From: Hordeum vulgare subsp. vulgare
Lineage: Eukaryota; Streptophyta; Magnoliopsida; Poales; Poaceae
DNA: 64,000 nucleotides
Direction: 5' to 3'
NCBI RefSeq assembly: GCF_904849725.1
Contig: NC_058521.1
Location: 99,620,244-99,684,243, forward strand
A program made the position numbers and the translations under genes. Shown one piece after another: positions 47,701 to 60,030 of the stretch; the first letter of the stretch is position 1, and every line of letters starts with the position of its first letter. The notes under the pieces were generated by a model, which saw nothing but the letters and a program-made list of their open reading frames with translations, had not been told where the DNA came from and searched no databases.

Positions 47701-48705
47701 TCTGTGGTGTTTCTAATATTATATGTGGATGACATATTGCTGATTGGAAACAATGTGGAGTTTTTGGAGAGCATAAAGGATTACTTGAATAAAAGTTTCT
47801 CTATGAAGGACCTAGCAGAAGCTGTTTACATTCTAGGCATTAAGATCTATAGGGATAGATCGAAACGCCTGATAGGACTTTCACAAAGCACGTACCTTGA
47901 TAAAGTTTTTAAGAAGTTCAAAATGGATCAGTCCAAGAAAGGGTTCTTGCCGGTGTTACAAGGTATAAAATTGAGTAAGGCTCAGTGCCCAGCAACTGCG
48001 GAAGATAGAGAACAAATGAGTTCCATCCCCTATGCTTCATCCATAGGTTCTATCATGTATGCAATCTTGTGCACTAGACCAGACGTCAGCTTGGCCATAA
48101 GTATGGCAGGCAAGTTTCAGAGTAATCCAGGAGTGGTTCACTGGACGGCGGTCAAGAATATTCTGAAGTACCTGAAAAGGACTAAGGAAATGTTTCTCGT
48201 TTATGGAGGTGACGAAGAGCTCGCCATAAAAGGTTACATCGATGCAAGCTTTGACACCAATCCGGGTGACTCTAAGTCGCAAACCAGATACGTGTTTATG
48301 CTTAATGGGGGTGCGGTAAGCTTTTGCAGTTGCAAGCAAAGCATCGTAGCAGATTCTAGATGTGAAGCAGAGTACATGGCTGCCTCGGAGGCAGCAAAGG
48401 AGGGTGTCTGGATGAAGCAGTTCATGACAGATCTTGGAGTTGTGCCGAGCGCACTAAATCCAATAACTCTGTTATGTGACAACACTCGTGCCATTGCCTT
48501 AGCAAAGGAACCAAGGTTTCACAACAAGACCAGACGCATCAAATGACGATTCAACCTCATCCGCGACTACATCGAAGGAGAGGACGTGAATATTTGCGAA
48601 GTGCAAACGGATCTGAATATAGCAGACCCGCTGACTAAACCTCTTCCACGGGCAAAACATGATCAACACCAGAACTGTACGGGTGTTAGATTTATTACAA
48701 TGTAA
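44714..48705 (+). pseudogene. Copia B gag-pol polyprotein, broken
   Basis: The ATG at 44,714 starts MAHTTVTLNFNTFLEK. Domains in order: gag (to about 45,350); zinc knuckle CYYCKGLGHSKRNC (45,478-45,519, complete CCHC); protease with DTSS where DTGS is usual (45,630); integrase with Asp in HTDVCGP, Asp in SDRGGEY and Glu in NGVSERCNHTLLEM (46,060-46,606); reverse transcriptase with QMDVKTAFLNGFL and YVDD at 47,722-47,733; RNase H with GYIDASFD, SRCEAEYMA and CDNTRAIALA. Breaks: TAG for Trp at 44,798, a 14-bp duplication at 44,978, further stops and frameshifts in gag, a stop at 46,604, and TGA for Arg at 48,544. After that stop the frame runs on to TAA at 48,703. Copia domain order, as in Angela/BARE1. 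Confidence 0.92.
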
Positions 48706-48745
48706 ATCGCATGGCGATGTGAGGACTAGATTATTGACTCTAGTG

Positions 48746-48757
48746 CAAGTGGGAGAC
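48746..48757 (+). other. Polypurine tract of Copia B
   Basis: caagtgggagac abuts the TGTTGG start of the 3' LTR. Copia A has the same text before 56,793. Confidence 0.8.
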
Positions 48758-50575
48758 TGTTGGAAATATGCCCTAGAGGCAATGATAAATAGTTATTATT
48801 GTATTTCCTGTTTAAAGATAATCGTTTATTATCCATGCTATAATTGTATTTAATGGAAACATAGATAGATGTGTGGATACATAGACAAAACAATGTCCCT
48901 AAAAAGCCATTAGTTGGCTAGCCAGTTGATCAATGATAGTCAAGGTTTTTTGACTATATGCAAGTGTTGTCGCTTGATAACTAGATCACATCATTAGGAG
49001 AATCACGTGATGGACTAGACCCAAACTATGAACGTAGCATATTGATTGTGTCGTTTTATTGCTATTGCTTTATGCGTTTCAAGTATGTGTTCCTATGATC
49101 ATGAGATCATATAACTCACTGGCACCGGAGGAATACCTTGTGTGCATCAAACGTCGCAACGTAACTCGGTGACTTTAAAGGTGCTCTACAGGTATCTCTG
49201 AAGGTGTCCGTTGAGTTAGTATGGATCAACACTGGGATTTGTCACTCCGTGTGACGGAGAGGTATCTTGGGGCCCACTCTGTAATACAACATCACACACA
49301 AGCCTTGCAAGCAATGTGACTAAGTGTAAGTCACGGGATCTTGTATTATGGAACGAGTAAAGAGACTTGCCGGTAACGAGATTGAAATAGGTATGTGGAT
49401 ACCGACGATCAAATCTCGGGCAAGTAACATACCGAAGGACAAAGGGAATGGCATACGAGATTATATGAATCCTTGACATCGAGGTTCAACCAATAAGATC
49501 TTCTGAGAATATGTAGGTTCCAATATCGGCATCCAGGTCCACCTATTTTATATTGACCAAGGAGTGCCTCGGGTCATGTCTGCATAGTTCTCGAACCCGC
49601 AGGGTCTGCACACATAAGGTTCGATGATGTTTTAGTATAGTTGAGTTATATGTGTGGTTACCGAATGTTGTTCGGAATCCCGGATGAGATCACGGACATC
49701 ATGAGGGTTTACGGAATTGTGTTGAAACAAAGATTGATATATAGGATGGTTTCATATGATCAGCGGAAAGTTTTGGGAAATTCCGGCAGTGTACCGGGAG
49801 TGACGAATGGGTTCTCGGAGTTCGCCGAGAGGGGCCCACCCACCCGGGAGTGAGCCAAAGGCCCTAGGGTGGCAACACAAGTCCTTAGTGGGCTGGTGGA
49901 GTCAGCCCAAAGAGCCCATGGTGCCACATAAGAAAATACCAAAAGAAAAGAAAAAGAAAAAGGAAAGAGGGAGGTGGGAAGGAAGAGGAGGGCTTCTCCT
50001 TCCCAAACCGAAATGTAGGAGGAGTCCTCCTCCTCCTAGCGCCGGCGCCCCCTTGAGGGCCCTGTCCCTCAAGGCTAGCCCCTCCCGTCCCTCCTATATA
50101 TAGTGGAGGTTTAGGGATTTTTGAGGCACAACTTTTCCACGTGCAACTTTAGCCTAAACCACACAGTTTCACCTCTAGATCGGATTTCTACGGAGCTCGA
50201 GCGGAGCCCTGTAGGAGTAGATCATCACCACCACCGGAGCGTCATCATGCTGCTGGAGAACTCATCTACTTCTCCGTCTTGCTTGCTGGATCAAAGAGGT
50301 CGAGATCATCGTCGAGCTGTACGTGTGCTGAACGCGGAGGTGCCATCCGTTCGGCATTAGATCGAAACGGATCATGAGACGGATCGCTAGATGGTTCATG
50401 GGACGTTCCGAGGGACGTGAAGATGTTCCACTACATCAACTGTATTTCTTAATGCTTACTGCTGTGCGATATACAAGGGTACGTAGATCCAAATCTCCAC
50501 TCGTAGATGGACATCACCATGATAGGTCTTCGTCTGCGTAGGAAATTTTTTGTTCCCATGGAACGTTCCCCAACA
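48758..50575 (+). repeat. Copia B 3' LTR
   Basis: 1,818 bp from TGTTGGAAATATG to CCCCAACA. It is uninterrupted and so shows the empty LARD target site (tggagtcagccc near 49,897). TATA box at 50,095-50,102. Followed by gtaac, the right target duplication. Confidence 0.93.
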
Positions 50576-51731
50576 GTAACATACCGAAGGACAAAGGGAA
50601 CAACATACGAGATTAACTATATCCTTGACATAGAGGTTCAACCGATAGATATCTTCATAGAATATGTAGGAGCCAATATGGACATCCAGGTCCCGCTATT
50701 GGTTATTGACTTGGGAGTGTCTCAGGTTATGGCTGCATAGTTCTCGAACCCGCAAGGTCTGCACACTTAAGGTTCGGTAACGTTTAGGTATTATTGAGTT
50801 ATGCGTGTTTGGTAACTGTAAGTTGTTCAGAGTGCCGGATGAGATCTCGGACATCACGAGGAGCTCCGGAATGGTACGGAGGTAAAGATTGATATATAGG
50901 AAAGTGGAATTTGAACTCCGGAAAAGTTTCACCCATTTCGGGTAGTGTACCGGGAGTGACGAATGGGTTCCGGGGGTCCACCAGGTGGCCCCACCCACCC
51001 CAAAGGATCTCATGGGCTGTGGGAGGATGTGGACCAGCCCTTAGTGGTCTGGCCGAAGCCTCCCCTAAAGCCCGAGGCGGATTGGAGGTGGGAAGGAAAG
51101 AAACCCAAAGGTGGAAAAGGTGGAAAGGGTTTCCAAGTGGAGAGGAGGAATCCTACTCCTAGTAGGCTTGGAGTAGGACTCCTCCACCTCCAATTTCGGC
51201 CAAACCTTGAGGGTTTGAGGCTGCCTCCTCCCCTCCCTCCATCCTATATATACTAGCGGTTTTATAGGTGAGGGCTAACCCTATTTGGCATGTGCTCTCT
51301 AGATCTGTTTATCCTCTAGTCTAGTTCGGCGATGCTTAGGCTAAGCCCTGGTGGATTAATTCACCACCACCACCACCACCACCACGCCATACTGGAGAAC
51401 TCATCTACCTCTCCGCCCCTCTTACTAGATCAGGAAGGCGATGGTCATCATCGAGCTGTACGTGTGCTAAACGCGGAGGTACCGTTCATTTTGCACTAGA
51501 TCGGGATGGATCGTGATAGGATCATGGGACGGATTGTGATGAGATCGCGGGACGGGCTGCGATTTGGATTGCGACGATGTTCCACTACATCAACCGCATT
51601 ATATACTTTTTCACTTAGCGATCTACAAGGGTATGTAGATTCACTCTCCCCTCTCGTAGATGATCAACACCATGGATAGGTCTCGCGCGTGCGTAGAATT
51701 TTTTTTGTTTCCCATGCGACATTCCCCAACA
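50576..51731 (+). repeat. Copia A 5' LTR, right piece
   Basis: It resumes with gtaacataccgaagg. It has a TATA box at 51,245-51,252, a (cca)n run at 51,361-51,385 and ends ATTCCCCAACA. It matches 57,447 onward of the 3' LTR. Confidence 0.88.
51361..51385. repeat. (cac)n microsatellite in the Copia A LTR
   Basis: About eight cac units in the text that reads ttcaccaccac. The 3' LTR is broken at the start of this run (58,255). Confidence 0.9.
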
Positions 51732-52984
51732 GTGCCATCATGAGCTAGGTTCATGCATAGATGATATCTCAAGTAGAACACAAAAGAGTTTGTGGGTTTT
51801 GATGTTCAATTTTCTGCCCTCCTTAGTCTTTTCTTGATTCGACGGTATTGTTGGATTGAAGCGGCCCGGAATAACTTTACTCATACGCTTACGAGAGACC
51901 GGTTTCATCAACAGACATGCAACTTGATGCATAAAGTTGACTGGCGGGTGTTTGTTTCTTCAACTTTAGTTGAATCGTATTTGACCGAGGCGGTCCTTGG
52001 ATAAGGTTAAATAGCAATTTTCATATCACCATTGTGGCTTTGCGTAAGTAAGATGCGATCATACTAGATACCCATAGCAGCCACCTAAAACATGCAACAA
52101 CAAATTAGAGGACGTCTAACTTGTTTTTGTAGGGTATGCATGTGATGGGATATGGCCAAAGAAATGATATGATATATTGGATGTATGAGATGATCATGTT
52201 GTAATAGTTAAATATTGACTTGCATGTCGATGCTACGGCAACCGACAGGATCCATAGGGTTGTCTTCAAACTAATGTTTGTGCTTGCACATGCTTTTACT
52301 ATATCACTAGGTGGTAGCTTTAGTAGTAATAGTATAGATAGCGCGACATCCTCAATGGCGGCACGATGATGGAGATCATGGTGCAGCGCCGGTGACGATG
52401 GAGATCATGCACGTGCTTTGATGATGGAGATCAAGAAGCACAAGTTCATGGCCATATCATCTCATTTATGATTTGCATGTGATGTTAATCCTTTTATGCA
52501 CCTTATTTTTCTTAGAACAACGGTAGCATTATAAGGTGATCTCTCACTAAAATTTCAAGATAAAATTGTGTTCTCCCCGACTGTGCACTGTTAAGATAGT
52601 TCGTCGTTTCGAGACACCACGTGATGACCGGGTTTCATAGACTCAGCGTTCACATACAACGGGTGCAAAACAGTTGCACACGCGGAACACTCGGGTTAAA
52701 CTTGACGAGCCTAGCATGTACAGACATGGACTCGGAACACAAGAGACTGAAAGGTCGAGCATGAATCATATAGTTGATATGATCAACATGGAGATGTTCA
52801 CCACTGAAACTATACTCAACTCACGTGATGATCAGACTTGAGTTAGTGGAATTGGATCATGCTCCACTCGAATGACTAGAGGGATGTCTATTTGAGTGGG
52901 AGTTATTAGTAATACGATTAACTAAACTCAATTATGATGAACATAGTCAAAAGGTCTTTGCAAATTATGTTGTAGCTTGTGTTG
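51732..52984 (+). other. Copia A leader with altered primer site
   Basis: It starts gtgccatcatgagctagg. The following 1.25 kb matches the leader of Copia B. No gene. Confidence 0.75.
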
Positions 52985-55900
52985 TAGCTCTACTGTTTTT
53001 AATATGTTCCTAGAGAAAATTTAGTTGAAAGATGATAGTAGCAATTATGCGGACTGGGTCCATAAACTGAGGATTGTCCTCATTTGGTGTGTAGAAGACT
53101 TATGTCCTTAATGCACCTCTCGGTGTGCTGAACCTCGAGCGTCGTCTGTGGATGTTGCGAACATCTGACATACACGTTTTTATGACTACGTGATAGTTTA
53201 GTGCGTAATGCTTAACGGCTTAGAATTGAGCCGCCAAAGATGTTTTTGAACGTCACGGAACATATGATATGTTCAAAGAGATGAAATTAGGATTTCATGC
53301 TCGTGCCCTTGTTGAGAGGTATGAGACCTCCGACGAGATTCTTTCTCTACAAAGTAAGGGAGAAAAGCTCAATCGTTGAGCATGTGCTCAAATTGTCTGA
53401 GTGCTACAATCGCTTGAATCGAGTGGGAGTTAATCTTCCAGATGAGATAATGATGGTTCTCCAAAGTCACTGCCACCAGGCTACTAGAGCTTCGTGATGA
53501 ACTATAACATATCAGGGATAGATATGATGATCCTTTAGCTATCACGATGTTTGACACCGCGGAAGTAGAAATCAAAAAGGTGCATGAATTGTTGATGGTT
53601 AGTAAAACCACTAGTTTCAAGAAGGGAAAGGGGAGAAGGGATCCTTCATGAAACCACAAACCAGTTGCTACTCTAGTGAAGAGACCCAAGGTTGAACCCA
53701 AACCCGAGACTAAGTGCTTCTGTAACGAAGGGAACAGCCACTGAAGAGGAACTGCCCTTGATACTTGGTAAATGAGAAGGCTGGCAAAGTCGACAGAGGT
53801 ATATTGGATATACATGATATGATGTGTACTTTACTAGTACTCCTAGTAGCACGATGGTATTAGATACCATTTCGGTTGCTAAGTGTTAGTAACTCAAAAT
53901 AAAAGTTATGGAATAAACGGAGACTAGCTAAAAGCGAGGTGACGATATGTGTTTGAAGTGTTTCCAAGGATGATGTGATCAAACATCGCACGCTCCCTCT
54001 ACCATCGGGATTAGTGTTAAACCTAAATAATTGTTATTTGGTGTTTTAGTTGATGATGAACATTATTAGATCGTGTTTATTTCAATACGATTATTCATTT
54101 AAAGAGAATAATGGTTATTCTATTTGCTTGAATAAATACCTTTAATAGTTTATGACTCTCGATCGTAGTGATACACATGTTCACAATATTGATGCCAAAA
54201 GATACAAAGTAGTAATGATAGTACCACTTACTTGTGGCACTGCCACTTGAGTTATATTGGTATAAAATGCATGAAGGAGCTCCATGCTGATGGATATTTG
54301 TACTCGCTCATTTTTTAAACATTTGATACATGCAAAGCATGCCTATTGGTATAAACGCATGAAGAAACTCCATGCAGATGGATCGTTTGGACTCAATTTA
54401 TTTTGAATCACTTGACGTATGCAAATCATACCACATGGGCAAGATGACTTAAGGCCTTGTTTTTCCAGTGAGATGGAACAAGAAAGTAACTTGTTGGAAG
54501 TAATACATTTTGACGTGTGCAATCCAATGAGTGCTGAGGCACGCAGTGGATATTGTTATGTTCTTACTTCACTAGCGATTTGAGTAGATACAAGAGTATT
54601 TTCTTGATGAATCACAAGTATGAAATATTGAAAAGTTCAAGCTATTTCAGAGTGAAGATCGTTGTGACCAGAGGATAAAATGTCTATGATATGATTATAG
54701 AGATGAATATCTGAGTTGCGAGTTTGGTACACAGTTAAGACAATGTGGAAAGTGGTTCACAACTAATGCCACCTGGTACACCATAGTGGGAGGGTGTGTC
54801 CGAACATCATAGCCGCGCCCTATTGGATATGGTGCATACTATGATGTCTCTTATGGAATTATCACTCTCGTTTTTGGGTTAGGCATTAGGGACAACCGCA
54901 TTCACTTTAAATAGGGCACCACGTAATTCCGTTGAGATGACACCATATGAACTAAGGTTTGGAGAAACCTAAGCTATCGTTTCGTCAAAGTTTGGGGCTG
55001 CGACGCTTATGTGAACAAGTTTCACCCTGATAAGCTCGAACCCAAAGTGGATAAATGCATCTTCATGGGACACCCAAAATAGTTGGGTATACCTCCTATC
55101 TCAGATTCGAAAGAAAAGTGTTTGTTTCTAGGGGTCTTTCTCGAGGAAAAGTTTCTCTCGAAAGAATTGAGTGGGAGGATGGTGGAAACTTGATGAGGTT
55201 ATTGAACCTTCACTTCAACTAGTGTGTAGCACGGCGCAGGAAGTTGTTCCTATGGCGCCTACACAAATTGAAGTGGAAGCTAATGATAGTGATCATGAAA
55301 CTTAGGACCAAGTTACTACAAACCTCTTAGGTCGACAAGGTCACGTACTGCTACACAGTGGTATGGTAATCCTGTCTTGAAGGTCATGTTGTTGGACAAC
55401 AATGAACCTACGAGCTATGGAGTAGCGATGGTGGGCTCGGATTCCAGCAAACGGCTGGAGGCCATGAAATATGAGAGCATCCATGTATGAATACAAATTG
55501 TAGACTTTGGAAGAACTACTTGATGGTCGTAAGACTATTAAGTACAGATGGATCTTTAAAATGAAGACAGACGATGATGGTGAAAAGTCACCATTAATAA
55601 AGCTCGACTTGTCGCAAAGATGTTTTCGACAAGTTCAAAGAGTTGACTATGATGATACTTCCTCACTCGTAGTGATGCTAAAAGTCTGTTGGAATCATGT
55701 TAGCACTTGATGCGTTATTGATGAAATATTGCACATAGGATGTCAAAACATTGTTTCCTCGGCGGTTTCCTTGAGGAAAGGTTGTATGTGATACAACCAG
55801 AAGGTTTTGTTGATCCTAAGGATGCTAACAAGCATGCAAGCTCCAGCGATCCTTCTATGGACTAGTGCAAGCATCTTGGAGTTGGAATATACGCTTTGAT

Positions 55901-56762
55901 GAGATTATCAAAGCTTTTTGGTTTATACAAGGTTTATGAGGAACTTGTATTTCCAAAGAAGTGAGTGGGAGCACTATAGAATTTCTGGTAAGTATATGTG
56001 GTTGAGACATTGTTGACCGGAAGTAATGTAGAATTTCTGGAAAGCATAAAGGGTTGTTTGAAAGGAGTTTTTCAAAGGAAAACCTGGATAGAGCTCCTTG
56101 AACATTGAGCATCAAGATCTATAGAGATAGATCAAAACGCTTAACAGAACTTTCAATGAAACGCATGCCTTGGCAAGTTTTCGAAGGAGTTCAAAATAGA
56201 TCAAAAAAGAAGGAGTTCTTGGCTGTGTTGTAATGTGTGAATTTGAGTAAGACCCGAATCCCGACCACGACAGAAGAAAGAGAAAGGACGAAGGTCGTCC
56301 CCTATGCCTTAGTCGTAGGATCTATAGTATAATATGTTGTGTACCGCACCTGATGTGTGCCTTGCCATGAATCTGTCAAGGGGTACAAAAGTGATCCAGG
56401 AATGGATTACTGGACAGTAGTCAAAAGTTATCCTTAGTAACTAGTGGACGAAGGAATTTTCTCGATTATGGAAGTGATTCAAGAGTTCGTCGTAAAGAGT
56501 TACGTCGATGCAAGCTTTGACACTAATCCTAATGACTCTGAAGTAGTAAACCGGATTCATATAGTGGAGCAGTCATTTGGAATAGTTCCAAATTGCACGC
56601 AGTAGCAGCATCTATAGGATGACATAGAGATTTGTAAAGCACACACGGATCTGAATGGTTCAGATTTGTTGACTAAAAAAACCTCTCTGACAAGCAAGAC
56701 ATGATCGAATCCCAAAATTGTATGGGTGTTAGATTCACTACAATCACACAGTGATGTGAACT
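52985..56762 (+). pseudogene. Copia A gag-pol, heavily decayed
   Basis: It can be followed by nucleotide similarity to Copia B, but no frame exceeds about 70 codons. Traces: gag (53,280-53,500) with ERYETSDEI-like and SVEHVLKLSECYNRLNRVGV-like text; remains of the zinc knuckle (about 53,718-53,756); integrase (54,230-54,890); reverse transcriptase (55,500-56,060) with KTIKYRWIFKMKTDDDG; RNase H (about 56,490-56,640). Stops and small indels are everywhere. RT, protease and integrase catalytic motifs are not all intact. Confidence 0.85.
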
Positions 56763-56792
56763 AGATTATTGAATCTAGTGCAAGTGGGAGAC

Positions 56793-58255
56793 TGTTGGAA
56801 ATATGCCCTAAAGGTAATAATAAATTGGTTATTATTATATTTCCTTGTTTATGATAATCGTTTATTATCCATGATAGAATTGTATGGATTGGAAACTCAA
56901 ATACATGGGTGGATACATAGACAACACACTGTCCCTAGTGAGCCTCTAGTTGACTAGCTCGTTGATCAAAGATGGTCAAGGTTTCCTGCCATAGGCAAGT
57001 GTTACTTGATAATGGGATCACATCATTAGGAGAATGATGTGATGGAAAAGACCCAATCTATAAATGTAGCATATAATCTTGTCAGTTTATTGCTACTGTT
57101 TTCTGCATGTCAATGTATCTGTTCCTATGACCATGAGATCATGCAACTCCCGGACACCGGAGGAATACCTTGTGTGTATCAAACGTCGCAACTTTACTCG
57201 GTGACTATAAAGGTTCTCTACAGGTATCTCCAAAGGTGTCTGTTGGGTTGGCATGGATCAAGACTGGGATTTGTCACTCCGTGTGACGGAGAGGTATCTC
57301 AGGGCCCACTCGGTAATACAACATCACAACATGCCTTGCAAGCAATGTGACTAAGGAGTTAGTCGGGATCTTGTATTACGGAATGAATAAAGAGACTTGC
57401 CGTAACGAGATTGAACTAGGTATGGAGATACCGACGATCAAATCTCGGGCAAGTAACATACCGAAGGACAAAGGGAACAGCATACGGGATTAACTGAATC
57501 CTTGACATAGAGGTTCAACCAATAGATATCTTCGTAGAATATGTAGGATCCAATATGAACATCCAGGTCCCGCTATTAGTTATTGACCAGGGAGTGTCTC
57601 AGGTCATGTCTGCAAAGTTCTCGAACCCGCAGGGTCTGCACACTTAAGGTTCAGTGACGTTTCGGTATTATTGAGTTATGTGTGTTTGGTAACCGAAAGT
57701 TGTTCGGAGTCCCGAATGAGATCCCGATCATCAGAAGGAGCTCCGGAATGGTCCGGAGGTAAAGATTGATATATAGGAAAGTGGGTTTTGAACTCTAGAA
57801 AAGTTTCGGGCATTTCCGGTAGTGTACCGGCGGTGACAAATGGGTTCCGGGGGTCCACCAGGTGGCCCACCCACCCTAAAGGGTCTCATGGGCTGTGGGA
57901 GGACGTGGACCAGCCCTTAGTGGGCTAGCCGAAGCCTCCACTAAATCCCAAGGTGGATTGTAGGTGGGAAGGAAAGAAACCCAAAGGTGGAAAAGGTGGA
58001 AAGGGTTTCCAAGTAGAGAGGAGGAATCCTTCTCCTAGTAGGATTGGAGTAGGACACCTCCACCTCCAATATCGGCCAAAACTTGAGTGTTTGAGGTTGC
58101 CTCCTCCCCTCCCTCTCTCCTATATATACTAGAGGTTTTAGAGGTGAGGGCTAACCCTAATTGCCATGTGCTCCCTCTACTTCTGTCTAGATTTGTTTCT
58201 CCTCTAGTCTAGTTCGGCGGTGCTTAGGCGAAGCACTGCTAGATTAGTGCACCAC
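56793..58255 (+). repeat. Copia A 3' LTR, cut by the family-C Gypsy
   Basis: It starts TGTTGGAAATATGCCCTAAA after the tract caagtgggagac. TATA box at 58,121-58,128. The text stops at gattagtgcaccac, where the 5' LTR goes on with a (cac)n run. The rest lies beyond the window. Confidence 0.9.
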
Positions 58256-59770
58256 TGATACGTCTCCAACATATCTATAACTTTTTATGGTTTCATGCTA
58301 TTATCTTGTCAAACTTTGGATGTTTTGTATGCCTTTTATATATTTTTTGGGACTAACTTATCAACTAAGTGCCAAGTGCCAGTTCCTGTTTTTTCAATGT
58401 TTTTTACCCCTTTCAGAGGAGGATTTTGAACGGAGTCCAAACGGAATGAAACTGCCAAAAATATTTTTTTCTGAAACAGAAAAAGATCGGGAAGCCCGAT
58501 AATCGGGGTAGGGGGCCTGCAGGGACCCCACAAGCCCTCATGGTGCGGACAGGGGGGGGCGCACCTCCCTGGCTTGTGGGCTCCCTGAGCCTCCTCTGCC
58601 CTAGGTTTTACGCCTATATATTCCCTAAAATCCGAGAAAAAATCAAGAGATCATCGAAAGTACTTTTCCGCCATCGCAAGCTTCTGGCTCCGCAAGATCC
58701 CATCTGGGGCACGTTTTAGTGCCCTGCCGGAGGGGCGATTCGGATACGGAGGGCTTCTTCATCAACACCATGACCTCTCCGATGATGTGTGAGTAGTTCA
58801 CCATAGACCTACGGGTCCATAGCTAGTAGCTAGATGGCTTCTTCACTCTCTTAGATCTTCAATACAAAGTTCTTCATGATATTCATGGAGATCTATCTAA
58901 TGTAATCTTCTTTTGTCGTGTGTTTGTCGAGATCAGATGAATTGTGGATTTATGATCAGATTGTCTATGAATATTATTTGAGTTTCTTCTGATCTCTCTT
59001 ATGCATGATTTCATATCCTTGTAATTCTCTTCGAGTTGTGGGTTTTGTTTGGCCAACTAGATCTATGATTCTTGCAATGGGAGAAGTGCTTGGTTTTGGG
59101 TTCATACCGTGCGGTGACCTCACCCAGTGACAGAAGGGGTAGCGAGGCACACATCGTGTTGTTGCCATCAAGGGTAAAAAGATGGGGTTTTCATCATTGG
59201 TTTGAGATTATCCCTCTACATCATGTCATCTTGCTTAAGGCTTTACTCTGTTCGTCATGAACTCAATACACTAGATTCATGCTGGAGAGCGGTCGATGTG
59301 TGGAGTAATAGTAGTAGATGCAGAAAGCATCGGTCTATTTGTCTCGGACGTGATGCCTATATGTATAATCATTGCCTTAGATATCGTCACGACTTTGCGC
59401 AGTTCTATCAATTGCTCGACAGTAATTTTTTCACCCACCGTAATACTTGCTATTTTGAGAGAAGCCTCTAGTGAACACTATGGCCCCCGGTCTACTCCAC
59501 ACCATATTTTCAGCCTTACTCTTTTCCTTAGTTGCACTTTCCGCCTTCAGATCTCACTTTGCAATCAATCTTGAAGGGATTGACAACCCTTTAAAGCGTT
59601 GGTTGCAAGCTCTTTTGTGTTTGCGCACGTACTCTGGACTTGACGAGATTCTCCTACTGGATTGATACCTTGGTTCTCAAACTGAGGGAAGTACTTACTG
59701 CTCCTGTGCTGCATCACCCTTTCCTCTTCAAGGGAAAACCAACACAAGCCCAGTCTCCGGTAACGTGTCA
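58256..59770 (+). repeat. Family-C 5' LTR (end approximate)
   Basis: TATA-like ctatatatt at 58,614-58,622. The LTR end is placed at gtgtca (59,770) because of the CA terminus and the distance to the primer site; without the second LTR it stays approximate. The shared stretches with 3,700-4,817 confirm the family. Confidence 0.7.
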
Positions 59771-59811
59771 ATCTCTAGCGCTGTTGTCTGTTGCTGTAGA
59801 AGTAGAATTTC

Positions 59812-59829
59812 TGGCGCCGTTGCCGGGGA
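59812..59829 (+). other. Primer binding site of the family-C element
   Basis: tggcgccgttgccgggga, the Asp-tRNA-type primer site common in plant Gypsy elements. Intact. Confidence 0.85.
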
Positions 59830-60030
59830 ATATCAACTCAAGAACTCATCCAAGTAAGTGTTGCAAACTCATCTCTTGCATTTACTTTTTTTTCCAGTTG
59901 CCTCTCATTTTCCTCTCCCCCACTTCACAATTTGCATTTTTCATTTTCCTTTTCCGTTTGCATTTTCGTTCGCCCTTTTTCTCGCTTGCTCTTTGTTCGC
60001 TTGTATGTATGCTTGCTTGCTCGAGTCACC

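Larger units (their letters stand above)
16222..50580 (+). mobile_element. Copia B: Angela-type Copia element with both LTRs and target duplications
   Basis: The target duplication gtaac is present at 16,222-16,226 and 50,576-50,580. The 5' LTR is split by the LARD (16,227-17,372 and 42,788-43,455, 1,814 bp together). Then follow the internal region with one gag-pol gene (43,456-48,757) and the 3' LTR (48,758-50,575, 1,818 bp). The LTR start, the CAACA end, the leader sequence and the Copia domain order (gag, protease, integrase, reverse transcriptase, RNase H) all match the Angela/BARE1/WIS group. The gag-pol has several stops, so it no longer codes for a full protein. Without the nested DNA it is about 8.9 kb, the usual size for the group. 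Confidence 0.9.
15557..58255 (+). mobile_element. Copia A: old Angela/BARE1-type Copia element, interrupted by nested insertions
   Basis: Parts in order: 5' LTR left piece (15,557-16,226), Copia B with everything nested in it (16,227-50,575), 5' LTR right piece (50,581-51,731), internal region (51,732-56,792) and 3' LTR (56,793-58,255, cut by a family-C Gypsy). Both LTRs start TGTTGGAAATATGCCC, as Angela/BARE1/WIS LTRs do. The rejoined 5' LTR is about 1.82 kb, close to that of Copia B. The coding part is far more decayed than in B, in line with A being older. The left flank is gtact (15,552-15,556); its right duplicate lies outside the window. Confidence 0.85.
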
